In this document: piece by piece, positions 36,490 through 47,100 of the stretch
Position numbering within the stretch: the first letter of the stretch is position 1
How the letters are laid out: every line of letters starts with the position of its first letter
NCBI GenBank assembly: GCA_945878555.1
Contig: CAMDWI010000017.1
Span: forward strand, 1-64,000
Source of the DNA: Klebsiella pneumoniae
Lineage (GTDB): Bacteria > Pseudomonadota > Gammaproteobacteria > Eutrophobiales > Eutrophobiaceae
Direction: 5' to 3'
Length of the DNA: 64,000 nucleotides
Position numbers and translations under genes: made by a program
Notes under the pieces: generated by a model
Databases searched by the model: none
What the model saw: only the letters and a program-made list of their open reading frames with translations
Told to the model about the DNA's origin: nothing

Positions 36490-39212
36490 TGTCCTCAAAC
36501 TGGCTTAGCTGGCTTACAACGTCGCCACGAGATGCAGAGCGTGAAGAGACGCTCGCCCTACTGCGTAGGGCAAAGCAAGCACAAAGCGCGTCACCACTTA
36601 AATCAGATAAGGAAATATCAAGATTTATCATCGATATCATCGCTGATGCCTGTGATAAACATCGTACAATGCCAGGTATTCCCTTAGGTGGCAGTCTATA
36701 CGAGACTATCAAAGACCTGCTCATTGTAGACACATTAATTGGCGAATTAATCGACGAATCGGCAATTAATAATCTCAGTGTGGAAGAAGGAGTACGCATA
36801 CGTGCCGCACTCAAACGTCATGAGCGGTTTTTAGTTGCCCATACACGTCTTCTACCAATCTGGCGTGAGAAGCTCGTGTGGCTCTTCAGGGGTATGCTTG
36901 AATACTTCCCTGATTCAGCATTCACTGATGTCGATGAGAACGGTCACACGGATGACGACTCTGTAGTATTTCCCGAGGCACACGCCTATGACCTGTGTGT
37001 GAACTTGCCGGAAGTCATTGAACGGGTTATGGCCACTTTCTTTGATGCAGATGTATCGGACGCACACCTTTTTGAAACTATACGTGAACGTTTTGAAGAT
37101 AACATGTGTGCAGCATCAGGCATTCCCCGTGATGCACGATATGATCGCCCACCGAAGATGGTGCTTCCCACACAAAGTAGAATCACTGAGCCCACAGCAC
37201 TCGTAGACACCTACCTCGGCGGCACGCCCATGCAGGGGTTGTTCTATAGACCACTGCCGTTTGCTATACCCTTCCCTGCACGTTTCGAGCATACCCATAT
37301 CGTGGGTGGAACCGGACACGGCAAAACACAATTGATGCAATTCCTCATTCACCATGACCTAGTGCGGGCGAAGGATGATGGGCGTTCTGTGGTAGTGCTC
37401 GACAGCCAGGGAGACTTAATTAACACCATATCGCACCTTGGCTATTTCAGTGATCCCGCGCTTGCTGAACGTTTAGTTATTGTTGATCCCAACGATCTGG
37501 AGCACCCTGTGTGTCTCAATATGTTCGATTTCAATAGAGATCGGTTGAGTGGCTACGCACCTGTTGATCGGGAGAAGATTTTAAACGCAACCATTGAACT
37601 CTATGAGTATTTCTTTGGTGCACTCCTTGGTGCAGAGCTCACCCAAAGACAAGGGCTTATCTTCCGGTATCTGGCCCGACTCCTTATTGAAATACCAGAT
37701 GCCACCATCCATACCCTCAGGGAAATCATGGAGGATGGTGAACGTTTCCGTCCACATATGGAGAAGCTCACGGGCTCTGCCCGAAGTTTCTTTGCCACAC
37801 AGTTCTTTGAAAAGAAATTCGGGGAAACCAAGAAGCAGATATTGACTCGTCTCTGGGGAGTGTTATCCAACGCATCACTGGAACGTATGTTCTCTCATAC
37901 AAGAAACAGAATCGACATCTTCGAGCTTCTGAATCAAGGCAAGATCATTCTCATTAACACGGCAAAGGACTTGCTAGGAAATGATGGTGCAGCAATATTT
38001 GGTCGATTCTTTATAGCCTTGATTTCTCAAGCTTCTATCCAACGTGCGGCCATGCCACCTCATACCCGACGACCAGCATTTGTATACATTGACGAAGCTC
38101 AGGATTACTTTGATGACAATATCTCACACCTGCTCACTCAAGCACGTAAGTACCGTGTGGGACTCATCTTTGCGCATCAGAATCTTGATCAGTTGAGTGC
38201 AGGTCTCCGGGCAAGTGTGCTTGCCTCCACCACTATCAAGTTTGCAGGAGGAGTGAGTGCCAAGGACGCTAGTATTCTCGACTCTGAATTTCGCTGTGAC
38301 TCTGACTTCTTGCTCAGTCAGCGGAAGGAGAAGAAATACACGGAGTTCGCCTGCTTCGTTAAAAATTACACCGCCAAAGCCCTTTCAATCACTATTCCAC
38401 TGGGTTTTGTTGAAGAACGGCCACAAATTGCACGAGATGAATATCATGCACTCATTGAGCGGAATCGTGAACTATACAGTGAACCGCCGATGCTACCGGA
38501 AGATGTGCCGTTCCCGGAGAGAAGTGTTCGAACCGAGCGGAAAGCGCCACAGCGAGTTGTGCGGGAGGAGACACCAGAAGTACAGCCGCATACACGCGAA
38601 GCGCCAGTAGAATACAGGAAATCGGATACACATGAATCCCTACCCAAGGTTATGCCGGTCAAAGAGAAGCGACCTTCATTGCCAAAGGAAGTACAACAAC
38701 CTGGCCGAGGTGGGAGACAGCATAAATATCTGCAACACCTGATCAAGCAGCTTGCTGAAGAGCGTGGATTCCGGGCCACAATTGAGGAGACTATCCTTGA
38801 TGGGGCTGGCCGTGTTGATGTGTCGCTGGTTCGAGACAATATACGGGTTGCATGTCAGGTGTCAGTAACGACTACAAAGGATTGGGAGCTTGGTGGTATA
38901 GAGAAGTGCTTAGCTTCAGGCTACACCGAAGTAGTGCTAATCGCTGGCACTGAGCGACATATCAAAGGACTTTCAAAGTTTGTTGAAGAGAATCTTGATC
39001 CTAAAGATCAGGGACGTGTTCGCTATATTACGTCAGATGGCATCATAGATTTCCTAGATGGCCTCGGGAAACCTGCCCCTACAGAGCAAGTAGTGCGTGG
39101 ATACAAAGTGCGAACTGTGCAACAGACTGTTGACTCGGAGGATGCTGCAACAAGAAGAAAGGCTATTTCAGAGGTGATTGCGAGGTCGCTACAGAAAAGG
39201 GAAAAAGAATAG
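36489..39212 (+). CDS. HerA/TraD-type ATPase fused to a nuclease-like domain
   Basis: 907 residues from a GTG overlapping the previous stop. An N-terminal helical region (1-260) is followed by the ATPase core, with Walker A GGTGHGKTQ (about 272) and Walker B FVYIDEAQDYF (about 532). After a proline-rich linker (about 670-735) comes a restriction-endonuclease-like domain with GRVDVSLVRDNIRVACQVSVTT (about 770-795), where relatives usually have Glu instead of the Gln in ACQVS. It could be a DNA-processing translocase or a defence enzyme. No relaxase or secretion channel accompanies it. Confidence 0.75.
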   Translation: MSSNWLSWLTTSPRDAEREETLALLRRAKQAQSASPLKSDKEISRFIIDIIADACDKHRTMPGIPLGGSLYETIKDLLIVDTLIGELIDESAINNLSVEEGVRIRAALKRHERFLVAHTRLLPIWREKLVWLFRGMLEYFPDSAFTDVDENGHTDDDSVVFPEAHAYDLCVNLPEVIERVMATFFDADVSDAHLFETIRERFEDNMCAASGIPRDARYDRPPKMVLPTQSRITEPTALVDTYLGGTPMQGLFYRPLPFAIPFPARFEHTHIVGGTGHGKTQLMQFLIHHDLVRAKDDGRSVVVLDSQGDLINTISHLGYFSDPALAERLVIVDPNDLEHPVCLNMFDFNRDRLSGYAPVDREKILNATIELYEYFFGALLGAELTQRQGLIFRYLARLLIEIPDATIHTLREIMEDGERFRPHMEKLTGSARSFFATQFFEKKFGETKKQILTRLWGVLSNASLERMFSHTRNRIDIFELLNQGKIILINTAKDLLGNDGAAIFGRFFIALISQASIQRAAMPPHTRRPAFVYIDEAQDYFDDNISHLLTQARKYRVGLIFAHQNLDQLSAGLRASVLASTTIKFAGGVSAKDASILDSEFRCDSDFLLSQRKEKKYTEFACFVKNYTAKALSITIPLGFVEERPQIARDEYHALIERNRELYSEPPMLPEDVPFPERSVRTERKAPQRVVREETPEVQPHTREAPVEYRKSDTHESLPKVMPVKEKRPSLPKEVQQPGRGGRQHKYLQHLIKQLAEERGFRATIEETILDGAGRVDVSLVRDNIRVACQVSVTTTKDWELGGIEKCLASGYTEVVLIAGTERHIKGLSKFVEENLDPKDQGRVRYITSDGIIDFLDGLGKPAPTEQVVRGYKVRTVQQTVDSEDAATRRKAISEVIARSLQKREKE

Positions 39213-39268
39213 TTATACAGGTATCTGTATTACTGCTCCCACAACTCAATAACCTTTAGTTACTAAAA

Positions 39269-39286
39269 GCCCCCGTTACCGGGGGC
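39269..39286. terminator. Hairpin terminator between ATPase and metal blocks
   Basis: A 7-bp stem, GCCCCCG with CGGGGGC, has a 4-base loop and an A-run on the left side, so termination is best on the minus strand; it may also end the ATPase operon. The rest of 39213-39545 holds no gene I can support. Confidence 0.65.
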
Positions 39287-39545
39287 CTGTCATACCAATC
39301 CAGGTATCTGCAGCACCTTATATTTGGTATTAACAATGTAATCCTAACTTATCAATCCTGCCATTCCTATCCCCCATTTGGGGTATGTTCATGTATTTTC
39401 AGGTGGTTAAATTGCCACTTGTGTACCGTGTACGCCCTTTATAAAAGAAAATAAGGTGCTGATATCCACGTAGTATCTTCATCGATATCGCTACAGCATT
39501 TTTCCATCCAGTATCTTCCACAAATCAGGCCACTACCTCTGTTAA

Positions 39546-39782
39546 TTACCCTTCAAGATCACGGCGTTTCTGCTCGTACTCTTCCCGTTCAATCTCTCCC
39601 CGCGCGTAGCGTTCCTGCAGGATCTCAAGCGGCGTCTTCCTTGTTACATCACGATTGTCATTATTGCCTGTTCCCAACTGTCGCAGAAGCGCAATGATTC
39701 CGAGAATAATCAACACCCAAAAAAGGGTCATGAAGATCCAGCCAAAACCCATCCACCCATACCCATCAGCCCAACCCATCAT
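39546..39782 (-). CDS. Small SHOCT-domain membrane protein
   Basis: 78 residues: one transmembrane helix (about 11-33) and a C-terminal SHOCT motif (TPLEILQERYARGEIEREEYEQKRRDLE). Such proteins often sit next to metal-transport genes, as here. Function is not established. Confidence 0.82.
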   Translation of the reverse strand: MMGWADGYGWMGFGWIFMTLFWVLIILGIIALLRQLGTGNNDNRDVTRKTPLEILQERYARGEIEREEYEQKRRDLEG

Positions 39783-39918
39783 TTCGATTTCCTGGAATTA
39801 TTGGAAGACAATAACGTTAACGGCAATGGTAGTAGCAAGTGCTATCTGGTGTTATCAGTGACGATGTCGCCGAAATCAGTGCCTAGGATCAATCCGGTCA
39901 GGCTCATGGCGGACTTTT

Positions 39919-40269
39919 TCAAAAGGTGATGACCTTGTCGGCCCACTGCGTCCAGATTGCGAGCGTCTCCATGCTGCCGCGCAGCGCACCTTCGATCAGA
40001 TCTTCGGCCGATATCCCGCGTGCGTCAATGCAAGTGCCACACACGCTGACTTCGCCACTAGCGCGGATGATCATGCCAAGCATGTCGCCGGCGTTATAAT
40101 AACCTTGAGGCACCTTCTGACCTGCCTTGGCGCAGGCAACCGCGTCACCGATCAAAAAGATCTTCGCCTCCGAATTCCCCATCTTGAGTATCTGGCGGGC
40201 AAGCCGTAACGCATTGTAGCTTCTCTCCGTGCCATACGGTGGATCATTGAGTATGAATAGAGTCTTCAT
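39919..40269 (-). CDS. DsrE/DsrF-family protein
   Basis: 116 residues, with the DsrE-like core (TLFILNDPPYGTERSYNALRLA) and a conserved cysteine pair in VSVCGTCIDARG. Family members carry persulfide sulfur in sulfur oxidation or tRNA thiolation, but many stand-alone copies are of unknown role. It lies in the metal block, between the SHOCT and Met-rich genes. Confidence 0.8.
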   Translation of the reverse strand: MKTLFILNDPPYGTERSYNALRLARQILKMGNSEAKIFLIGDAVACAKAGQKVPQGYYNAGDMLGMIIRASGEVSVCGTCIDARGISAEDLIEGALRGSMETLAIWTQWADKVITF

Positions 40270-40424
40270 GCCGGCGTTCCTGTAAATTGTATCGCTACCA
40301 AAAGTTAACTATAAACACATTATGACTGTTTAACAGTCGTTATATATTGATCTGGATCAATAGTCTATTAATCGCCATCGTCTAGAATTCAACTGTCCGA
40401 GAAATTAAAAGAGGGAGAAGTCAA

Positions 40425-40835
40425 ATGAGAAACCTGATAATAACCGGCCTGCTGACTGCATTGCTACCTGTTACCGTATATGTCAATGCACAGGAAAACA
40501 CCCTGCCACAGATGGAAACCATGATGCAGTGCCCGATGATGGAGGATTTGACATCCATGCACAAGGAAATGGGCAGTATGATGGGTGAGATGAAAGGCAT
40601 GATGGAAAGCACGGCCGATCCGGCCATGAAACAGCGCATGCAGACGAAGCATGATCATATGGAAACCATGCTGACACAGATGCAGAAAATGCATGATGGC
40701 ATGGGTGACATGATGAAAGGCGGAATGATGGGCGGGCCGATGATGCAAGGTGACAAAATGGACAGCAAAAATACAAATGATGCACCAGCTGTCGTTACCC
40801 CGGAAGATCATAAGTTGCACCATCCCGACAAGTAG
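40425..40835 (+). CDS. Met/His-rich periplasmic metal-binding protein
   Basis: 136 residues. A signal peptide (cut near VNA-QEN) leads a mature part in which methionine is very frequent (MMQCPMMEDL, MGSMMGEMKGMM, MMKGGMMGGPMMQ) and histidines recur. Such composition binds Cu(I) or Ag(I) in the periplasm. A GGGAG lies upstream. It is on the opposite strand from the rest of the metal block and may have its own promoter at 40330-40400. Confidence 0.75.
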   Translation: MRNLIITGLLTALLPVTVYVNAQENTLPQMETMMQCPMMEDLTSMHKEMGSMMGEMKGMMESTADPAMKQRMQTKHDHMETMLTQMQKMHDGMGDMMKGGMMGGPMMQGDKMDSKNTNDAPAVVTPEDHKLHHPDK

Positions 40836-40838
40836 CAA

Positions 40839-41200
40839 TTATATATCCAGCATAGAAATCGAAATTTGAGGATAATTGGCGGCCAGCAACGCCGGGATCT
40901 CATCTACAAAATGAAACAGGAAGCCGGGCATTATCCGGCATCAAGACGGGACCCGCGCATTCTTTTGCATTAACACGGGAGATTGTGTCTGTCGGCTATA
41001 AGTGTTTTTTGTCAGGCCGACCAACGTGGACGCCTACATGGATGTAGGCGGTAGAAAACGTCTGGAACAAGTTTTCGAGGCATCTTTAATTTACTGATTA
41101 AGTGACAAACGGTGAAGGCAAGATTTCTCCACTTCGGTCGAAATGACACTTATTCTGAGCTTCCTTAAATAATAAAGTCTGGAAGACACTTCGTGGTAGT
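40839..41200. other. Intergenic stretch without a supported gene
   Basis: 361 bases. I see fragments only: a short inverted pair around TGGACGCCTACATGGATGTAGGCG and a tail with CTCCACTTCGGTCGAAATGACA, a type of sequence often seen as dispersed intergenic repeat. No complete gene or insertion sequence can be supported. Confidence 0.4.
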
Positions 41201-42148
41201 CTAATTGTTTGTGGCAGCACATTCGTGGGCCTCTATTGAAATATGTGCAAGCCCAAGGTCTGGCGGTATTCTCTGCCTGTATTCATCGGGTGATGCGGGG
41301 TGGTGCGCGATAACCATAATTACAGCGGCGTAAATATTCGGCCCTATCGACCACAAGTGCAGATCGGTCACCTGACTGTCACCATCTGCCTCTATACTTT
41401 CCCTGATTGCCTGGCGCAGGTGTTCCGGACCTTGCCGGTCCAGCAGGACAGAACTGCTGCTCCGCAATAAGCCGATCGACCACACACTGACCAGCACAGC
41501 CCCCAGTATACCCATGACCGGGTCAATCCAGACCATGCCGAAATATTTCGCGATAACCAGGGCAATAATCGCCAGGATGGATGTAAGCGCATCCGTCAGT
41601 ACATGCAAATAGGCTGATTTCAGATTGTGATCGTGATGATGCAGATGACGTTGCTCACGTTCCCTTGCTTCCTCATCATGATGGTCGTGATCATCTTCAC
41701 TCAGAATGAACGCACAGATACCATTAACAACCAACCCGATTACGGCAACAACTATGGCCTGATTGAATACTATATCGACCGGACTGATGATACGTAGAAT
41801 ACTTTCCCACGCCATGATACAGGCAAACACCGCCAGCAATATGGCACCGCTGTAGCCTCCCAGCGCGTTCATTTTTCCCGTACCAAAACTGTAATTTTCG
41901 TTGTGCGCGTGCCGCCGTGCATAGATATAGGCGAATGCGGTTACAGCCAGGGCAACCGCATGCGAGCCCATATGCAGGCCATCTGCCAGCAAGGCCATCG
42001 AACCATAACTGAGGCCGGCAATGATCTCTGCTACCATCATGATCACGGTCAAGGCAATAACAATGAGAGTTCGCCGTTCTCCGCTGTTGATACGGTTCTG
42101 TCCAAAGATATGGTCGTGTTTCCAGAGTTCAGGATTATTATTATGCAT
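41201..42148 (-). CDS. dmeF: Cation diffusion facilitator, DmeF-like
   Basis: 315 residues with six membrane helices, the metal-site residues of LLADGLHMGSHA and LHVLTDALTSI, and a His-rich loop (DDHDHHDEE...HLHHHDHN, about 150-172). This CDF subgroup exports Co2+/Ni2+ in exchange for protons. It is the last gene of the HupE/DUF6488/CDF run, in the same direction as the Czc operon, and fits cobalt/nickel/zinc resistance. Confidence 0.87.
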   Translation of the reverse strand: MHNNNPELWKHDHIFGQNRINSGERRTLIVIALTVIMMVAEIIAGLSYGSMALLADGLHMGSHAVALAVTAFAYIYARRHAHNENYSFGTGKMNALGGYSGAILLAVFACIMAWESILRIISPVDIVFNQAIVVAVIGLVVNGICAFILSEDDHDHHDEEAREREQRHLHHHDHNLKSAYLHVLTDALTSILAIIALVIAKYFGMVWIDPVMGILGAVLVSVWSIGLLRSSSSVLLDRQGPEHLRQAIRESIEADGDSQVTDLHLWSIGPNIYAAVIMVIAHHPASPDEYRQRIPPDLGLAHISIEAHECAATNN

Positions 42149-42199
42149 ATATTTCGTAATTACTCCGATCCAGTAAGCTGATAATTACTCCAGACATGA

Positions 42200-42544
42200 C
42201 TATTCACCCGTGTGATTCGCACCGGTAAACTCCCCTCCAGGGGTGAGAAAGATATAAAGTGTACGTTTGGCCTGGTCCTCAATTGTGTCATTTTGAAAGG
42301 TTATGACCCATTCAAGATGGCCATCAAACGTTTTTTTTGAGATTGACGTTACCTCAGTCTTATTCCAGCTTGTATCAATTTTGTTATTTTCAGCGAGTTC
42401 GCGAACAATACCGGAGGCCACTAGTTTTGCCTCATCTTCGGTAATCTCAGGGCCATGCGAATGACCGTGCTCGGCTTGCGCCATGGATGTGGTTGTGACC
42501 ATGCTCATTACGAGAAACAGGGTGATGGTAATTATGCGTATCAT
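42200..42544 (-). CDS. DUF6488-like small periplasmic protein
   Basis: 114 residues. A signal peptide (cut near SMAQA-EHG) is followed by a His-rich start (EHGHSHGPEITEDEAKL) and a compact domain. Proteins of this kind accompany metal efflux operons. A metal-binding role is inferred from the histidines and the position. Confidence 0.68.
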   Translation of the reverse strand: MIRIITITLFLVMSMVTTTSMAQAEHGHSHGPEITEDEAKLVASGIVRELAENNKIDTSWNKTEVTSISKKTFDGHLEWVITFQNDTIEDQAKRTLYIFLTPGGEFTGANHTGE

Positions 42545-42552
42545 ATATCCTC

Positions 42553-43746
42553 CTAAAGTGAATCCAGACTGTCGTGGGTTGTTGTCGGTACTTCTACAGG
42601 GTTGACCGGTGATGGAACAACCTTGATATCAATGCGCTTGTAATCCCCTTTGGCCTTCAGATTGATGACCACAGGCGATGATGTCTTATTCTGCCAATAC
42701 CAGCCATGGTTGCCTGCAAAAGTACTGGTTAGTGAACCACTTGCCCGGTCAGAGGTATTTTCCGCAAAACTTTTATAATAACCTGTGGTATCACCTTTGG
42801 GGTCCCCATGGAAGTCATAATAGAGCGCCTCCCCGTCAGTCTGCCATGCATAATCGAATGTCGCGCCTTGTTCAAGGTAGAACTTGTACTCTCTACCGTC
42901 CCTGGCAGGAATGGTGACTGTAATTGTATCCTCCCAATCGGTTTGTTCAAGTGGAGTCGGTTTCCCGGTGATGACAGAAGACGTAGTCTCCGCATCCGAT
43001 TGAGTCGGTGTTGCAGCAACAGCAAATCCTTCCGGGCTGCCGGAGTGTGAGTATCCATGCATCTGCATCAGAAAAAGCAACGCGCCTGCCAGGATCAGGC
43101 CGTAATTGGACGCCACGCTTGCTTTCCTGAACGAAGTGGTTTTTCGCCAGGCGTCTATAGCGAATATCATCAGCAGCAGGGCAAAAATTTGCCCCAGTTC
43201 AATGCCCGCATTAAACGAAATAATATTCAACAGCAAACTGTCCTCGCTCAACGGCATTTCCTGTAACCGGGTGGACAAACCGAGGCCATGGATCAGACCC
43301 AGACCAAAAATCATGGCCAGCATATTGGGTGGGTTGATATCCAGGTATTTGCGGAAGCCGTCAATATTGGCAAAGGCGATATAACAGACGCTTAGTGCGA
43401 CTATGGCGTCAATAATATAGTAATTAAATTGAATCGCATTAAACGTGGCAAAAATCAGGGTCGCACTGTGGCCGAGTGTAAACGCGGTGACATATTTGAC
43501 TATGTCGCGGATGGTCCGCAGAAAGAAGATGATCCCGAACACAAACAACAGGTGATCATAGCCGGTCAGCATATGGGTTGCGCCAATCTGCATATAAGCA
43601 AGATTCCCGCCTGCGATGATGGTCTGTCTTTCTGCCTCGGACATGCCGTGCGCCATGGCATATTGAAATAACAGACCAATACCGCACAAGCCTGCGCCCA
43701 AGTAAAAATTATACGTAACGTGTTTAATGTTTTTAAGTAATGTCAT
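42553..43746 (-). CDS. HupE/UreJ-like membrane protein with extra C-terminal domain
   Basis: 397 residues. The HupE/UreJ_2 region (about 50-240) contains the metal-type motif HMLTGYDHLLFVFGI and GLIHGLGLS, with about seven membrane helices. A soluble C-terminal part (about 260-397) looks like an extracytoplasmic beta domain (REYKFYLEQGATFDYAWQTDG). HupE-type proteins import nickel or cobalt, although in resistance operons the role is less clear. It is translated just before the DUF6488 gene. Confidence 0.8.
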   Translation of the reverse strand: MTLLKNIKHVTYNFYLGAGLCGIGLLFQYAMAHGMSEAERQTIIAGGNLAYMQIGATHMLTGYDHLLFVFGIIFFLRTIRDIVKYVTAFTLGHSATLIFATFNAIQFNYYIIDAIVALSVCYIAFANIDGFRKYLDINPPNMLAMIFGLGLIHGLGLSTRLQEMPLSEDSLLLNIISFNAGIELGQIFALLLMIFAIDAWRKTTSFRKASVASNYGLILAGALLFLMQMHGYSHSGSPEGFAVAATPTQSDAETTSSVITGKPTPLEQTDWEDTITVTIPARDGREYKFYLEQGATFDYAWQTDGEALYYDFHGDPKGDTTGYYKSFAENTSDRASGSLTSTFAGNHGWYWQNKTSSPVVINLKAKGDYKRIDIKVVPSPVNPVEVPTTTHDSLDSL

Positions 43747-43858
43747 GCCTTTCTCCTGATCTTAACTATCTGCTGCTCATTGTGTCTTCAAGTAAATTGA
43801 GATAATAATTAATCCGCATATCAATTTCGCCAGTGTAATCAGCATTGCTATATTTGTA

Positions 43859-44167
43859 TTATACGCGTCCATTCTGCTCTACTGCTGACACCCAATAAAT
43901 ACTCTGGTTCTCAATTCCAAAAGATGAATTTCGTAACGTGACAAGTACCGTATCCACATCGCTGTCCTGTAGCAAAATATCCACCCGAATCCTTGGCGTA
44001 TAACCGACCACCTTGTCCCGTTCAGAAAGGAAGGGATCGTTTTCTACCTGTGCGCCATGACCTTCTACATGACTGAAAGTAAAGCCTGGGACCTGTTTTA
44101 AATTACGAAGATGATCGGCCAAATCCTGCTGGGCACTGGTGTGGAGAATCAGAGTCAATAGTTTCAT
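43859..44167 (-). CDS. DUF3240 PII/CutA-like small protein
   Basis: 102 residues of ferredoxin-like fold (MKLLTLILHTSAQQDLADHL, GYTPRIRVDILLQDSDVDTVL). DUF3240 proteins are regularly found next to CzcA-type pumps and are thought to be metal-responsive partners. It overlaps the end of czcA by four bases, so it is co-translated with it. Confidence 0.78.
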   Translation of the reverse strand: MKLLTLILHTSAQQDLADHLRNLKQVPGFTFSHVEGHGAQVENDPFLSERDKVVGYTPRIRVDILLQDSDVDTVLVTLRNSSFGIENQSIYWVSAVEQNGRV

Positions 44168-47100
44168 TTATGTTCCTCCATGGTGAATTGAGCCTTATGT
44201 TCCAAACGGGTTTCTATCCAGGCATACAGGGTAGGCAACAGGATCAAAGTCAATAAAGTGGATGTAAACAACCCGCTGATCACAACCACAGCCAGAGGCC
44301 GTTGTAGCTCGGAACCGGGGCCGGTTGCGAACAATAATGGCATTAACCCCAGACTGGCAATCAATGCTGTCATGAGCACAGGTCGCAATCGTCGTTCAGC
44401 GCCTTCCTGAACAGCTTGCAAAATACTGTGTCCGGTTTCGCGCAGCTGGTTGAAGTAAGTCACCATCACGACACCGTTGAGCACTGCCACCCCAAACAGG
44501 GTAATAAATCCGACCGAGGCTGGCACTGACATGTATAGCCCGGACAAAAACAGGCCGATCACTCCCCCAATGAGGGCAAACGGGATATTCAGGATAATTA
44601 ACCCTGCCTGACGCAAGGAACGGAACGTGGTGAATAGCATCAGAAAGATAAGGGCGATGGCGATGGGTATGACCAGTCCGAGACGGGCAGCAGCACGTTG
44701 TTGATTCTCGAACTGTCCTCCATAGGTAACGTAATAACCCGTAGGCAGTTGTACCTCGCGGGCGACGGTTTCACGCACTTCATTAACAAACCCGACCACG
44801 TCGCGTCCTTCAACATTGGCCTGTACCAGCACCTGACGTTTGGCAGACTCACGCGCAATCATCACCGGGCCATCTATTTCACGGATGGTTGCCAGGCTGC
44901 TTAAAGGTATTTTTTCCCCATCCGAAGATTCAACCCAGAGCGCACCAATAGCGGCTGGTGAAGCACGCGCCACATCCGGGTATCGCAACAACACGCCAAT
45001 ACGTTGATTACCCTGGATGACCTCCGTAACCACACGGCCACCGACAGCCACCTCTATCAGTTGGTTGATATCCTCAACATTAATACCGAACCGGGCAATG
45101 GCCTGCGGCTGGATCTCTATTTCAAGATATACCTGACCCGAAAGTTGACCGCGGAACACATCTACCGCGCCTGGCACCTGATTCACCACAGTTTCAATCT
45201 GTCTGGATTTTTCTTCCAGTACCGTAAAATCGTCTCCGTAGAGCTTGATGGCCATGGTGGCACGTACCCCAGTCAGCATTTCTGATACGCGCATGTCAAT
45301 GGGTTGGGTGAACGCATAAGCAATACCAACAAACTGATCCAGTTTTTCGCGTAACTGTTCCTGAAATTCTTCCAGGCTTACCGTCCATTCATCGCGGGGT
45401 TTGGTCATAATGAAATTGTCGGTCTGGTATAGCCCCATAGGATCGAGGCGTAGTTCATCGGCACCGGTGCGTGCTACCACGCCGGTTACTTCCGGCAGTT
45501 CCATCAGCGCCTTCTGGTAAGGTTCATCCAGTTCCAATGATCGTTCCAATGAAATACTGGGTAATTTCTCAATGATTATTACGGTAGTGCCCTCGTCCAT
45601 CACTGGCATGAATTCCTTGCCGATAAAAGGGAACAAGGCCATAGCCAGCACCAGCGCAACCAGGGCGCCCCCCACTGCCGTCTTGCGTTTTTCCAATGCC
45701 CAATGCATGACGGGTAGATAAACAGATTTCAATATCTGCTGCACCCGGCCGGCATCTTCCTTGCCGCCATGACGCATGAGCAGGCTTGCCAGTACCGGGA
45801 TCACTGTCAACGACAATAATAATGAGCCGAACAGTGCGAAAGAGATGGTCACTGCCAATGGCGTAAACATTTTGCCTTCCAGACCGGTCAGACTGAATAA
45901 GGGCAAAAATACAATAATGATAATCAGGATGCCGGAAATAACGGGAGTAGCAACTTCCAATGTTGCACGATAAATCAGGTGCAGTTGGCTTACGTGACTG
46001 GAGGATTGGCCTAGTCGAGTATGGATATTTTCTACCACGACTACGGCCGCATCTACCAGTACACCTATGGCGATAGCCAGCCCACCCAGCGACATAAGAT
46101 TTGCACTGACGCCGAATAGACGCATCATGATAAACGTGAAAAGCACGGATAAGGGCAGGATCATGGCCACTGTCAAGGCAGCACGCAGGTTGCCGAGCAT
46201 AACGATCAACACCAGTAATACCAGGACCACGGCCTCAGCCAGGGCCTTTTCCACCGTCCATACCGCTGAAGTAACCAGTTCAGTACGATCATAAAAAGGG
46301 ACGATTTGTACGCCAGGAGGGAGCGCAGGTTTGAGTGCTTCGAGCTCACGTTTTACTCCGTCAACAGTGCTACGACTATTCGCACCCTTCAGCAACAACA
46401 CCAGCCCGGTGACGACTTCACCCAGGCCGTCGGCGGTTACGGCACCATAGCGCGTCAAGGAATTAATGCGCACTTCGGCCACGTCGCTAATATGAACAGG
46501 AGTCCCGTTGTGATTGGTAACGGTAATACTTTGAATGTCTTCCAGACCGCTTAGTTGTCCTTCTGTACGTACCAACAGTATTTCATTATTCCGGTTAATC
46601 CGGTCACCACCGGCATTGCGGTTGTTTTGCTTCAGCGCGGTTTCCAGGTCATTCAGAGTCAAACCATAGGCAATCAAGGACTCCGGATTGGCAACGACCT
46701 CGAAAACCTTAACATCGCCGCCCAGTGAATTAACATCAGCCACTCCATCAACTGTGCGCAGACGCGGACGGATCACCCAATCCTGAATTCGACGCAGTTC
46801 CTGATTACTGTACCCATCTCCCTCAACCCGGTACATATAACCTTCACCCAACGGTGTGGTTATGGGACCCAGCCCTCCTTCCACACCCTCGGGTAGTTCA
46901 CTCCATACCAGATTAAGACGTTCAGTCACCTGCTGGCGCGCCCAATAAATATCCGTACCGTCTTCAAAGTCGATGATAACCAGGCTCAATGCATGCTTGG
47001 TCGTAGAACGTAAGACTGTCTGTCGCGGAATACCCTGCATTTCAACTTCAATAGGGAAGGTAATACGGCTCTCCACTTCAGTGGGTGACAATCCCGGTGC

